From Aphrocallistes beatrix (taxonomy: Eukaryota; Porifera; Hexactinellida; Sceptrulophora; Aphrocallistidae), in NCBI GenBank assembly GCA_963281255.1, contig OY725490.1:2356001-2420000 (forward strand): a DNA stretch of 64,000 nucleotides. The letters run 5' to 3'. Below, one piece after another: positions 11,681 through 22,900 of the stretch. The translations under genes were made by a program, and so were the position numbers. Under the pieces are notes generated by a model. It was not told the DNA's origin. It ran no database searches and was given only the letters and a program-made list of their open reading frames with translations. How positions within the stretch are numbered: the stretch's first letter is position 1; the number at the start of each line of letters is the position of its first letter.

Positions 11681-12113
11681 TCTAGATGTACTCCTGATGA
11701 AAGTATGATTGAAGTCTTGTGTGAAAGTCTATGTTGAATATTTCCTGGTTTAATCTTGGGGGGTCTCAGGAGAATAGGGGATATGTCTAGGGTTGCTAAT
11801 TATATACATATATTACTACCTAATTACATTTGTTGTTAATTAATCTAGAACTGAAATGCATAATATTGCATAATCGTGACGATTTAACATATAAATCGAA
11901 CTGATACTAACTAATTCGCATATATAGCTGCAGCTTCGCAGGGTTCTCTTATTTACTCCAAACTTTGCTTTTTATGAATATCAAATCATTAAAAATATAT
12001 TTATTATTTACATTAAAACTTCCCACGACAGTCATCACCAGCATTCATGGCCAGTCTTTGTATGGCCGTTATTGACAGATTTCAATCCATTTGAAAAGTA
12101 TTTTATCGATATA

Positions 12114-12292
12114 AAGTCGACTCCGCTTAATAGGACCACCTCGATCAGAGGACATTTTGCCCGAATAAACGGAGAATCCTATTAGCCAAAGATATTTTAG
12201 TTTTTATGTAAGAATTATTCCGGTCCTGCTAAAAGTGGTCCGATTAAGCGGTTGACTCGATTAACAGGTGGTTCTATTAAGCAGAGTCGACT
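12114..12292. mobile_element. MITE with AGTCGACTC ends
   Basis: Inverted ends: AGTCGACTCCGCTTAATAGG on the left and, on the complement of the right, AGTCGACTCTGCTTAATAGA. About 180 bp with no ORF of its own; a 78-codon frame overlapping it is incidental. Mirror copy at 63213-63391. The CGCTTAATAGGACCAC style recalls pogo/Tigger MITEs. Confidence 0.6.
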
Positions 12293-12721
12293 GTTTAGTT
12301 TTCATATTTACGGAATGGGCTATTGTCACAGACATATTTCAATGGGTCCTTTGTACCTACAGTCCACAGCACATGCACCTAAACATTCATTTATATACTC
12401 ATAATCGTAAGTTATATCCTTCCCACAATTATTTAGTTGATTCGCAATCACAAGGGCTTGTTCCTGGGAGATTACTAAAGAGGCTACTGATCAGCCAGCT
12501 TTAAAACAGAGAACAAAATATAATTTCTCCTATCCAGTTTTCGCACGCACAACTATTTTGATTCATATTTATGTTTAAAAGGTTTTGGATCCTTTAACTT
12601 TCAAAAGGATCATTTTATCCCGAAGTCTCAAGAAAAGAAGTAAAAAGGATCTTAAAGCTTTTCATGGCAAATCCAAATTTTCTCTCGTACGTTATGTGTG
12701 TTAGCAAAAATGCACTAACCA

Positions 12722-13120
12722 GATGTATTATGTAAATTTCTATAGGACATTAGTATTAACCAATACTTTCATTTTAATAGAACCAAACAATAGGATTGGT
12801 TAAGTGTTTTATTTGTCGTAAGATGTTACTAGATAATCCAGCTGGTGCAACTAACCATGTTTGAGAGTAGTCAAATTTAGATCCAACAAAGCACTATTAT
12901 AAATTCTGATTCTTAGTCTATCCATTCGTACCAGGAACTATTGTTTAATCAGATAAATATGTTCCTAGAAATGTGATAGCATCCTGTTGCAACATTACTT
13001 TATTCATATGCTTCTATATTACAGATGAAAGGAACTGAATTTTGTGATTAATTCTATTTTGCGGTGTGGTACAGAGAAATGAAATGTAGATCTGATAGTA
13101 CTAAACCTTTTCCTGGCAAG
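12722..13120 (-). repeat. Gene-family upstream block R4 (copy 1)
   Basis: A block of about 400 bp also found at 40615-41040, 50220-50645 and 62385-62783 (mirror). It includes TTCCTGGTACGAATGGATAG and AGGATGCTATCACATTTC. At 50220 it lies directly upstream of the gene A promoter, so these copies mark duplicated 5' flanks of gene-A-like genes rather than necessarily a transposon. Confidence 0.6.
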
Positions 13121-13846
13121 TGAATGATATATGAGATCTATGGACATTTATTTAAAAGAATTTAGCCCATTCGCTGATTATCCTTGACGCATGCACTAAA
13201 TGCATTTTGTTGCATGCACTCAGTGTCTCTATTTATTTTATTGGAGTATATGAAAATTTTGTTATTACTAATCTAGACCAGATGGGAAAGGGGAAAAGTG
13301 CCATTGTAGAATTACTGAAATTTATGTAGCCAAGAATGACTGCAAGGAATTCACAAAGGAAGACATCGAATAGAAAATCAGCTAAAGTTAAAAACAACTA
13401 TGTAATTATTTACTGGTTTGGTAATTTGAGTAATCAAGCATGTAATTACCTCCATTAAAGGCTATGTAAGCGCATCTACAAGTACTCTGTTATATTACTT
13501 GGCAGTTCCATTCCTACTCCAGTGTCTAAACAGTTTGAGTGTTCGCCATAAATCCGAGAGATCATCTATGCCTAATTATTAACACAATATCTATTAATTG
13601 TGGCAATGACATGTGGAATGAAACAGTTCACAAATTCTTATAAATTAATGCATAGAATACACCTCTACTTCAGATTCAATTTTCTGAAGCGAAAATTGTA
13701 TTTTTAAAAATAACGTTTCCTCAAATATGTGCATTATATGATAAATAATTTTATAATGCATTAAAATTGTTTAGTACACAAAAGGTGAAGGCTATTGATG
13801 CTGTGTATATACTTGTAATTAAATTTGTGACTAACATTGTGAACAA

Positions 13847-13907
13847 ATACTTTTACAAAAATTGATAGCAGTAATTCTCTTGCTTAGCATTCTCCTCTCT
13901 GGAAAAG
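13847..13907 (+). pseudogene. Relic signal-peptide exon (ATG lost to ATA)
   Basis: In frame it reads LLQKLIAVILLLSILLSGK followed by G|GTTAG, closely matching the gene A start exon, but the codon at the position of gene A's ATG is ATA. No CTLD follows on this strand before the next start exon at 14666. With the R4 block upstream it is the abandoned 5' end of a gene-A-like paralogue. Mirror copy at 61598-61658. Confidence 0.6.
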
Positions 13908-13913
13908 GTTAGT

Positions 13914-14665
13914 TTGAGATAATCTAATTGACTACTAGCTTTGTAATATCGGCTAATAGTTGAAGAATATATTTTGAAACTCGAAATGCTTATCAATTTA
14001 GATCATTTTTCTACATTAAAAACCTTTCGAACAAATTCTTATTAGTCACCTTTTTGTTAAATTTTGAATAATTGCATTTTCGAACGAATTCCTACCATAT
14101 TTTACACTTTTAATTATTTACATTATTACCATTCTCAGTCAAATTCAAAATTCAGTTTTGGATGTTCTGTTTTACCATCCATATTTCACAATCAGGGTAT
14201 TATACAGGCCTCCAGGGATGCACTCCTAGTATCAAACCCATAAATTTGCATTCGTCTAAATCGATAAATAGCCTTATAATATAGGGTATATTGGGAAATC
14301 TTCTAAATTTTCACGATCCTAAACACTTCGGGATCAAAATCATACGTTTAAAGGAGCGTCTCGTGCTCCTAGATAATCCATTGCTCACAATTGCATGAAA
14401 TACTCATTCATATGCCTACTTCAATAGCTTCTTAAGATATATTAAATTTGGATGTCATTAATAGAAATAATGATGTATCCTAGATTTTGAATGCAAACAA
14501 ATCAGTAAAGAGATGCTTGATAATCTCTTTCCTGATTTGTCCGTATTCAAATGATTAGAAAATATTTTAGCAGATGTAGTCGAAAACTTTTAACCTACTG
14601 CATTTGGAGTTATAAATACTGGTAAAGAAAGATATGGAGATATATTTAATGTATTCAAACTAAAG
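13914..14665. other. Intergenic, with R5 repeat copy
   Basis: No gene seen. About 14255-14400 is a copy of R5 (GGAGCGTCTCGTGCTCC and relatives). TTATAAATAC at 14610-14619 is the mirrored TATA box of gene C', 47 nt before its ATG. Confidence 0.5.
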
Positions 14666-15373
14666 ATGATTGTATTACGGTTCATAGCTATCTCAACACT
14701 TATTTGCTACTTCTATAGACAAGGTAATACATATGCGTAGGCTCTGGTAAAGTTGGTAGGGCCATGGCACTATCAATAATTTGTATAAGGCTATTATCTT
14801 CTATTAGCAATAATACGATTCTTCCAAAGAATCCCTCCAAATCTGAGTCATAACCCAAAAGCCTTACCAATCCTCATCCGGAGTCTACGCCCCTGTAATA
14901 CGTGTTAACTTTCTAACATTTCATTTCGCAAACCAAGTTTCTTCATCATTATTGATAATTAACGCTCACAGTATACAATAATATACATGTAGGTTATTTT
15001 ATTAGTTACCGTTTTATTGAATATATTTATTTAGTTACTGGAGAACTTTGTGGTGACTTGTTCTGTTATCATGTGAGTAGTGGAAACAGTAATTGGGATG
15101 ATGCTAATACTTCATGTGCGGAGATGGGAATGAGCTTAGCACTAAGGAATATAATAGATGATTTCAGTACAGTACTAAGCAATTCAGAAGGTCATTTTTG
15201 GATTGGGTTGAGAAGAGAAGTTGGTCAGAGTGGTTTCATATGGAACGACGGTGTTATGCTAACTGAATCAATTAATCTGGGTATGGGTAATAATGATTGT
15301 GGTGAGATAAGCAATGGAATCTTATCTAATCAATTTTGCAACTCCAACCAACAATACATATGTCAGAGAACAG
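14666..15373 (+). pseudogene. Gene C': inverted copy of gene C lacking its last exon
   Basis: Exon 1 (14666-14723) encodes signal peptide MIVLRFIAISTLICYFYRQ and exon 2 (15035-15373) a CTLD (LFCYHVSSGNSNWDDANTSC, FWIGLRREVG, QQYICQRTG). Both match gene C exactly in reverse complement. Gene C's third exon would fall at about 16628, beyond the inner end of the inverted repeat, and is absent. Reading past the exon 2 donor adds only a few residues before a stop. It could still yield a short secreted CTLD from an unspliced transcript. Confidence 0.65.
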
Positions 15374-15534
15374 GTGAGAATACTTCATATAATAAGTTTT
15401 AATTAAAAACATCAAAGGGTTTAAAATTTAACTAACAAATACTGTTGTAAGTAAACGGTTTCTACTCATTATACGTGTATATTTTCTTTCTTCGTGTTTG
15501 GTAAAGATAGCTGAACGAGTTCTAGCATATCCTT

Positions 15535-15993
15535 ACGATTAAAACTCGATTAATGTGTATGTGTATATATCTGTAACGAATTGATTGAAGAAACTGCCAG
15601 GTACAGAAAGCTGATTTTTGGCATGTGGGGGTCTTTTAGCTATGGCTCCACTAAGTTCTGAGCTCAGACGAAAATGTCGACTCATCATGGAATTATGATG
15701 TCATTGTCACCTTTTTATAATTAGAAATTTCAGTTATTCGACTATAACTCAGCCATTTTAGGTGATAGAAGGCAGAAATTTTAATAAAATATGTATATTA
15801 ATATACCTCGCATATGATGGAACTATCATAAAAATGGTGACTCATCACTCTGTTATGACGTCATCATTACGCATCAAAATTTTAAAAATTGGCAAATTTA
15901 GAGATGCTATCTCCCTTATAATTAACCAATGTGACCCCAGGCGGACACAAAGTTCCCGCCAGCCGCGCAGCGCAAGCAAGCGAAGCACGCTTG
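15535..15993 (-). repeat. Repeat R1 copy c, at inner border of inverted repeat
   Basis: Runs from CCTTACGATTAAAACTCGAT to the GC-rich tail AGCCGCGCAGCGCAAGCAAG. Its counterpart at 59485-59985 marks the other inner border, which suggests the duplication breakpoint lay in or near this element. The two copies differ by small indels, unlike the rest of the arms. Confidence 0.7.
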
Positions 15994-16004
15994 TCTTATA
16001 TATT

Positions 16005-16145
16005 TAAAACGCTAGGATTTTATTTGTTTGTTTGTCCGAATTGATCGAAGAATTGGCAAGTCGTAGAGATATGAAAATTGGCATGTAGGTGTCAAATAAT
16101 GAGTCTACGATTAAGTTCGAATATCTCAGCGAAATTTTGACACCT
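16005..16145. repeat. Short repeat R2
   Basis: Shared in reverse orientation with about 9199-9345: AAATCCTAGCATTTTAAAT-like end, TTTG microsatellite, TTGGCAAGTCGTAGAGATA. No coding content. Confidence 0.55.
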
Positions 16146-16633
16146 CTGCAAAAAAATGGAAACCAATTTTTAACACCTTCTCTATACAATATAAAGCTTC
16201 ACTCACAATATACGCAAATCAATGTACGGTACTACAATATACTGTCATCCTTACTATCACCTGTTTTTCACCTGTTCAGCTGTTTAGGGGTGTGGATTCA
16301 AAATATTGTATTTTCGATCTTATGTTTGTAATTTTTTGCTTACAATACATACATAAAGTCAACATTTGAAATGGATCAGTGGAAGTATCAATATTCATCA
16401 CCCTAGTAGAGGTTTCTGAATTTGTCGACATTCCCAGACGCCCGAAGGGAACACGAAGTGTTCGCTAGCTGCGCTACGCAAGTGCGCTAAGTGCGTTTGT
16501 ATAACTAAATTCTACTGTATACTATGTAGTGCATTCTGCTAGTGCTAATTATCAAAGAAATAATGATTAGGAAAATTAAAGAAATTAGGTTTATGAAAAG
16601 GAACGTAGAATTATACATTAATAAATGCATTAC

Positions 16634-16694
16634 CTTGTCTATAGAAGAAGCAACTTAGTAATAAGATAGCTATACACCGTAGTAGTACAATCAT
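16634..16694 (-). pseudogene. Locus D: orphan signal-peptide exon with promoter
   Basis: A 61-nt exon with ATG, hydrophobic core and CAAG|GTAATG donor, almost identical to those of genes E and F, with a TATA box at 16731-16740. The flanking 16205-17245 resembles the gene E 5' region at 29040-30085. No CTLD exon follows on the minus strand before the inverted-repeat arm, so the rest of this gene was lost or replaced where the arm joins (about 16.0 kb). If transcribed it could splice across the arm into gene F exon 2, which is speculative. Confidence 0.6.
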
Positions 16695-17798
16695 CTTTGT
16701 AGTTGAGTTTAATCAAATATATCTTACTTATATTTATAGTCTAGATATATGATAGCATGATTGAAGTTTATGTATATGTCCATACTCATTCAGTAGTTTG
16801 TACAAGTAGGATAACATTGTACAAAAGATCAAAGAATTGCATAATGTTGGTAAAATCATATTTAGAGCTGAGTCATGTTTCTAACGAAAAGTGCCTTTGT
16901 AGTAATTGGGTCATATGCATAAATATCAATTTTAAAACAAGCTTTGGCACATCAGCTAATTTCTAAGTATGGGATAAATTATTACCATGAAGCATTGGTG
17001 AAGTCAGGTGGAAAATTTCCAGAAAGATTGATGACATCCTTTGTTAACATTCATGTCTTGGTTGTGTACACTTGTAGATGGCTGGCAACTTCAATATTCT
17101 TTTGTTGTTATCATCTGATAGAACCTCAATCTACGAGAACTATTTCTAATAAAAAAAAGATCTTACTGACTATAGTGTAAAGAAAGAATCTAGAGTGTGA
17201 GATACTACTTTAGGTGTAGATTTCTGTCCAAACATGGTTAAATACATAAACAAATATATTTTAAAAATAGGGTAGGGACTAGATTTCAACGATTGAAATA
17301 GGGTTTTAGGTTTGTAGATTTTGAATATCTTGTTTGTCTAATTTGTTTGCAATATATGCATAAAGTAAATACATCACAAAACAATGTTACAAACTAGCTT
17401 TCAAATGTTCAAATTCCTAATATTGCATTATGAAATCTATCGATTCAGAAATTATTGATTTCCCCAGCGACTCTGCGAAAACAAGTGTTCGCTCGCACGC
17501 AAGTACGCGAATGCTCTTAAATATTTTGAAAGTATTTTAAAACATCGCATAGAGGAGTGTGCTCCATTTTTAATATTTTAGGAGCGTAGTTATCATTAAA
17601 CTGCTTAATGCTTGAATTTCTGCTGAATAGTATCAATGTTAAGCACCACAGAAATCATATGCACAATCAGTATATTTCACATCAATAAAAAGCACAACAA
17701 GACAGAATCCTAGCAAAATAATACAATACATACCAATAGTACGTATTCAATGAAGTTAATGAAAAGAGTAATTAACTACTATATTAAACATAGACCTG
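16695..17798. other. Intergenic: duplicated 5' flank and R6 repeat
   Basis: To about 17245 this is the upstream flank of locus D, paralogous to 29570-30085. About 17410-17620 is repeat R6, shared with 36008-36210 (TTCCTAATATTGCATTAT, GCAAGTACGCGAA, CATAGAGGAG). No gene seen. Confidence 0.55.
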
Positions 17799-19904
17799 TT
17801 AAATAAGAACAACTTCACTTCTTTCTTGGTCGTCTTGACTGCATTTCTCCTGACTGCTGATACGGTCCACGATTAACATTTTACAAACGATGATGGAGTT
17901 GTACTCTGTGGCTGGAGAATCAGTAGATGAGGAAATACCGGTTTTCTCCAAACCGTCTTCAATCGTTTGGCAATTCTCAATTACTGTTCCATTAATTCCA
18001 TCAGATATTGCACCGCTGTTCAAACACTTCAAGTTGACCTCCTTGAAAATGGTGTTCGAGTTATTCTCGGTGGTATGCATATTGTTAGGTGGGAGAGTAT
18101 CATTTGAAGACATCCCTGCAACATCAGACTCACAAGTTTGGGAAGAAATGTCATTCTTTCTTGGGCGAATAACGCGAGGGATGTTATATTTAGGAACTGA
18201 ATTGAGTTCATTCGAATGCTGGTTAGGAGTTTCTGTTTTCCTTTTGAACAGCCTCTCTCTTACAATATCGTGCCTTAACGTAAACAGAATGAAGAACAGA
18301 ATGCCACTAGGACTATTCAGGATAATGAAAAGCCACTCAAAAACAGTCGTAGAAGCGAATGAGTTCACAAGTAAACTAATTGGAAGAAGAATCCAAGGAG
18401 CTCCCAACAGAGGAAACAGAAAAGATGAGTTAATCACAGATTGCTTTGCTACTTCCCAATTAGAGACATTCCTACGCTTGTCTCCATTCTTTGCAATCAC
18501 AACTATCTTTATGCACGCCATGATGAGAGTTATCAGGTTGAGACACAGCAGTACGAGGATAGGTCCAATGAACGACCAAATCAGTCCATTGAAGTAGGAA
18601 AGGAAGCAAAAGTCAGCTGTTGAATGGAGATAAGAGTCATGACGGACAGCAATTGATATGACCACAATAGGCACTGGAAGACCCCAACCAAGTGGAAACA
18701 AGAACCAAAACAGATTCTTCCTGTTCAGAGACGTGATCCAGAGTAAGTAGATGATCTCAATCGACACACAGAGACTCCAACTGAAGACAGCTAGCCAGAA
18801 ATAATGGAGCAGAAATACGGACACACTACAAGCTATCGGGTGAATGGAAGTCAACTGAATGCCAAAGATGAAGGTGAGAATGGCTAGTGCTAGGGAAAGC
18901 GCATAATTGAAATAAATTCTGTTCATTTCAACTTGAAAGAACTCCTTGTGAATCACAATAAAGATGAGAGTGGATAGGATGAGTGCGATTAGAGAGGAAG
19001 AGAGGAGAATATAACTGATAATGGACAGTGCTAGTTCTTCTCCTCTTCCTATTTCTTGTTCTCTCTCACGGATCAGTACCCCGAATGAAGTGAGGTGATT
19101 AGACTCACACACAGTCAGATTCCCTTCTGAAGAGTTCAGATCCAAACCTTCTGACACAAAAATGGAATTCTGTAAATCTAGAAAGACACACTTCGCTTCT
19201 TGATTATTGTTGTCAGGCGTTAAAAAGCGCAAAAGAATAGGAGATAGGAGATTAGTAATGGAACTATTAGCTGGCACTATCAAGGAGAGCAACTTGCTTC
19301 CGAGTGAATAATTATTTGTTGGTTGAGATGAGTTAGAAACGATAGAGATTAAAGCGAGACTGTACATAAATTCTCCTCCACTACTCAGATCTCGTAATAC
19401 TGTACCTGGAATAGTTATACTCTCAAATTCTGTAAAACTATCTGATTGAGGAATTGTGAGCTCTAGTGTGTCATTTGCATACGGAATTCTTTGAGCAATA
19501 AAATTGAGACGATCTGAGCGGAATACAAGCTCTGTGACGTCTCTTTTTAAAAGAGTTAGTAATAATCTTAACCACATTTTCTATTCCAGATATCAATTTA
19601 CTCAGATAGACTCCCACAACTCCATTTTGTCGTGATGTGAACCCATCAGTTTTATGTATCTCCTGAATTCCGATTAGATTCGAAAGAGCGCCGACAACAC
19701 GGTTAATAGCTTCATTGGATATATTGAAAGAGAACATCTCCAATTTTTCAATAAGTAATATGCTCGCATTTACTAATGTTCCAAATGTGCTATTTGCTTC
19801 AGCATTGCTATTATTTGATAAGATTTGCAATAGTTTGATTGCTCGGATAGTCTCTTGAAAGGTAGCATTTTCATTCTCACTAGTCTCTTGAATGGTTATT
19901 ATTT
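17799..19904 (-). CDS. Gene E exon 12: GAIN, GPS, 7TM and tail (frameshifted)
   Basis: One exon of 2106 nt. The GAIN helical part (FQETIRAIKLLQILSNNSN) is in one frame down to about 19560, and the rest from about 19577 (ELVFRSDRLNFIAQRIPYAN onward) in another; against gene A there is one inserted base. GPS: AKCVFLDLQ ... VCESNHLTSFGVL keeps HL|T. Seven hydrophobic segments follow, with Cys in HPIACSV (TM3) and DFCFLSY (ECL2) for the conserved disulfide. The tail is Ser/Thr-rich. Over the 7TM this exon is nearly base-identical to genes A and B, while the GAIN N-terminal part is clearly diverged. Confidence 0.82.
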
Positions 19905-22900
19905 CTAAAAATAGAATGAATATAGCATGGCGTTTGATATGATACAGGATTTTAGAAAAATAAAATGTCAATAATTTTATTTAATGAATTTGATAATTTT
20001 TTTAAATCAAAATAATTCAGCAAAGCCTCACAGTATGGGCAATGCTCTTTTCAAAATATCAAACGTTTGCTACTGTATATAAACAAGCGCGATTCGCTCG
20101 CTTGTGCTGCGCGGCTGGCGGACACTATGTGTCGGCCAGAGGCGCCTTTTGGGTGTCTAGGCTCACATTGATTAATTAATAAGGTAGATAACATCTCAAA
20201 ATATGTCTGTCTTACTGTTATGATCGATATCACTCGAATAATTACTAAATATGACAATTTTTCAATTTTTGATGCGTAATAATGACGTCATAATGGAGTG
20301 ATGAGTTATCACTTTTTTATGATAGCTGCATTTATGTGAAAATGTTAATATGCACACTCATAGCCTACTGTATATAAGGCCTCACAGTAACTTGCGGATT
20401 TGGGACTAGGGATGCGGTGGAAGACCGTTGAACTAACACATGAGCTGCCTTAAATCATTTACAAAGCACAATAGAGCTTAGGAATGTATTACCAGCATAT
20501 ATAAATATGGTGTCAAAGTACCCATATCCGTTGTTAAAATTTTGATTCGTCACCATATGGTTGCTCAATAGGTTATATTCGTGACAAATTTTGTGATTTT
20601 CTGAGGCCGTTTAGGGACACTTCTAAGTGTTTTTATTATAATCTTTTTCGCATAGAACTGAGATATATGAGTTAATACGAAAAATTTGGAATCTTTTCAT
20701 GGAAAGTTGGTGCATTCCAGTGTTGCTATGGAAACGTATTTGGTCAGTTGGGGTTGTATCTTGAAAACTGTAATAGCTACACATTCAAATGTAATTCTAT
20801 TTGATAGCGAATATACTACTTCCTATTAAGTGATAATATAATTTCGATCTCTAAATTCAATGGTTTACGAGATATTCGACAAATTATCAAATATGACCAA
20901 TATGATACATTGTCGAATATCTCGTAAACCATTAAATTTAGAGGTCGAAATTATATTATCACTTAATAGGAAGTAGTACATTCGCTATCAAATGGAATTA
21001 TTTGAATGTGTAGCTATTGCAGTTTTCAAGATACAACCCCAACTGACCAAAATACGTTTCCATAGCAACACTGGAATGCACCAACTTTCCATGAAAAAAT
21101 TCAAAATTTTTCGTATTAACACATTCACTTCTCAGTTCTATGCGAAAAACCTTATAATAAAAACACTTAGAAGTGCCCTTAAACGACCTCTGAAAATCAC
21201 TAAATTTGACCCAAATATAGCCTGTGGCGCAATCATTTGATGACTAATCTAAATTTTCACAACGGATATGGGTGCTTTGATACCATATTTATATATACTG
21301 GTAATACATTTATAAGCTCTATTGTGCTTTGTTAATGATTTAAGGCAGCTCATGTATTTCTTCAACCATCTTCTACTGCATCCCTAGTGCCAAATTCACA
21401 AGTTACTCTGAGGCCTTATTATAGTAGGCTATGGTCTATCCTACTGTTATATTCGATATCGCAAGAAAAATCACCAAATTTGTCAATTTTTTTAATTTTT
21501 GATGCGTAATGATGACGTCATAATAAATGATGACTCATCATTTTTTGATGACAGGTGCATCATATGTGAGGTATATTAATATACACATTCTATTATAATT
21601 TCAGCCTTCTATCACCTAAAATGGCTGAGTTATGGTCGAAAAACTGATATATACGTATACGCGTATATACACAAACATTAATCGAGTTTTAATAGTAAGG
21701 AGGATTTACTTACTGTTGAGCTGCGTTCTGGCTCTGAATTCATTTGAGCTTGGACCTTGAGAGACAGTGTTTACGACGGCTATAGTCACTATATACTCTT
21801 CATTAGGAATCAGATTTGTAATTGTGTCACTGAAAGGTCCTGCCACATCAGTAGGGATGAATAGTGTCGTTGATACAGATGCCTCAGAGACTCTGTGAGA
21901 TATGTTAAATCCTATCAGAGGACCATTTAGTGTTGTAAAGTTATTCGCCCAATCGATTTGAATCTCAGTTGAAGATAGTACAGTCAGTGTTATGTCGATT
22001 GGTGGACCAGAAGGTGCTAAAAAATGTAAATCAGTCATACTCGAAATGCTTTGCTGTGCTGTTTCCATATATAAAGTTCTTACCTATTGCTGGCAGAGGA
22101 GTGGGATCTATTAACACGCTAGGAGTTTCACCCACAGGATTGAATGCAGAGACATTCACTTCATAATTATAGTTTGGCAGAATATTGTTCAATATAAGCA
22201 CTTGGGAATCAGGAGGAAAGTTCTGAGTTTGTACATCTGTCATAGCTACTATTGCACTATTGCTACTTCTTCTTCTTCTTGAAAAACCATTTAAACTTGC
22301 CTGTATCAGAAAACCCTGATAGACACAGCGATAACCAATGAGTGGTCCATTGAGTATTGACTCTGAAATCGTAGGTATTGTAAGAGAAAGTCTGGTAGGA
22401 CCTGCAGGTATGTCGACTACCTCATTAGGATCAAATGGTAAAGCATCAGAATCCGGAGGAGCTATGAAAATTGACAATAACACAATAATACTATATGTAT
22501 TCTCTTTAATCACTGTTTATGAATAAATTACAAATTGTAATGAAATTTACAAACCTGAAGCAGTATGTACTGTTATATTATTACTTGCGGCTCCCATTCC
22601 AATTGCATTCACGGCCCTCACACTGACTGCATAATTCAAACCTTCCTCCACATCATTGAAGCAGGCACTGAAATTGGTTACTGTCGTAGGATACTCCGGA
22701 GTGAATCCTGTGTAAGTTCGATTGAAATGATTCTGAATAGTTGATAGGGTCACAAAGTAACTTTCAACTAATTCCTTTGGATCAATCTGCTGAGGAGTTT
22801 GCCATGCGAGACATATGCTTGTTGAATGATCAGAAATTGCTGTCCAAAGTATTGGCGAGTCAGGCACTAGAAAAGTATAACAAAATTTTGTCTTCAAAAC

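Larger units (their letters stand above)
11505..16000. repeat. Left arm of large inverted repeat
   Basis: This segment reappears in reverse complement at 59505-64000. Four independent landmarks (12268/63237, 12504/63001, 15058/60447, 15402/60103) all sum to 75505, so there is no net length change over more than 3 kb, and the stretches compared by eye are identical. Small differences appear only in the repeat R1 copy at the inner end (for example around 15575 and 15830). The repeat reaches the right window edge, so its outer limit is unknown. It carries the gene F start exon, the shared intergenic region and gene C'. Confidence 0.9.

Noticed and set aside
12268-12504. 78-codon frame (and its mirror at 63001-63237)
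   Set aside because: Overlaps the end of a MITE; no start context, splice or domain support. Useful only as a marker of the inverted repeat.
17890-18623. Plus-strand frames of 60-235 codons opposite the gene E 7TM exon (also 44784-45226 and 51880-52329)
   Set aside because: They are antisense shadows; the minus-strand 7TM frame is conserved across three paralogues.
20992-21240. 82-codon plus-strand frame
   Set aside because: Lies entirely in one arm of the fold-back element.
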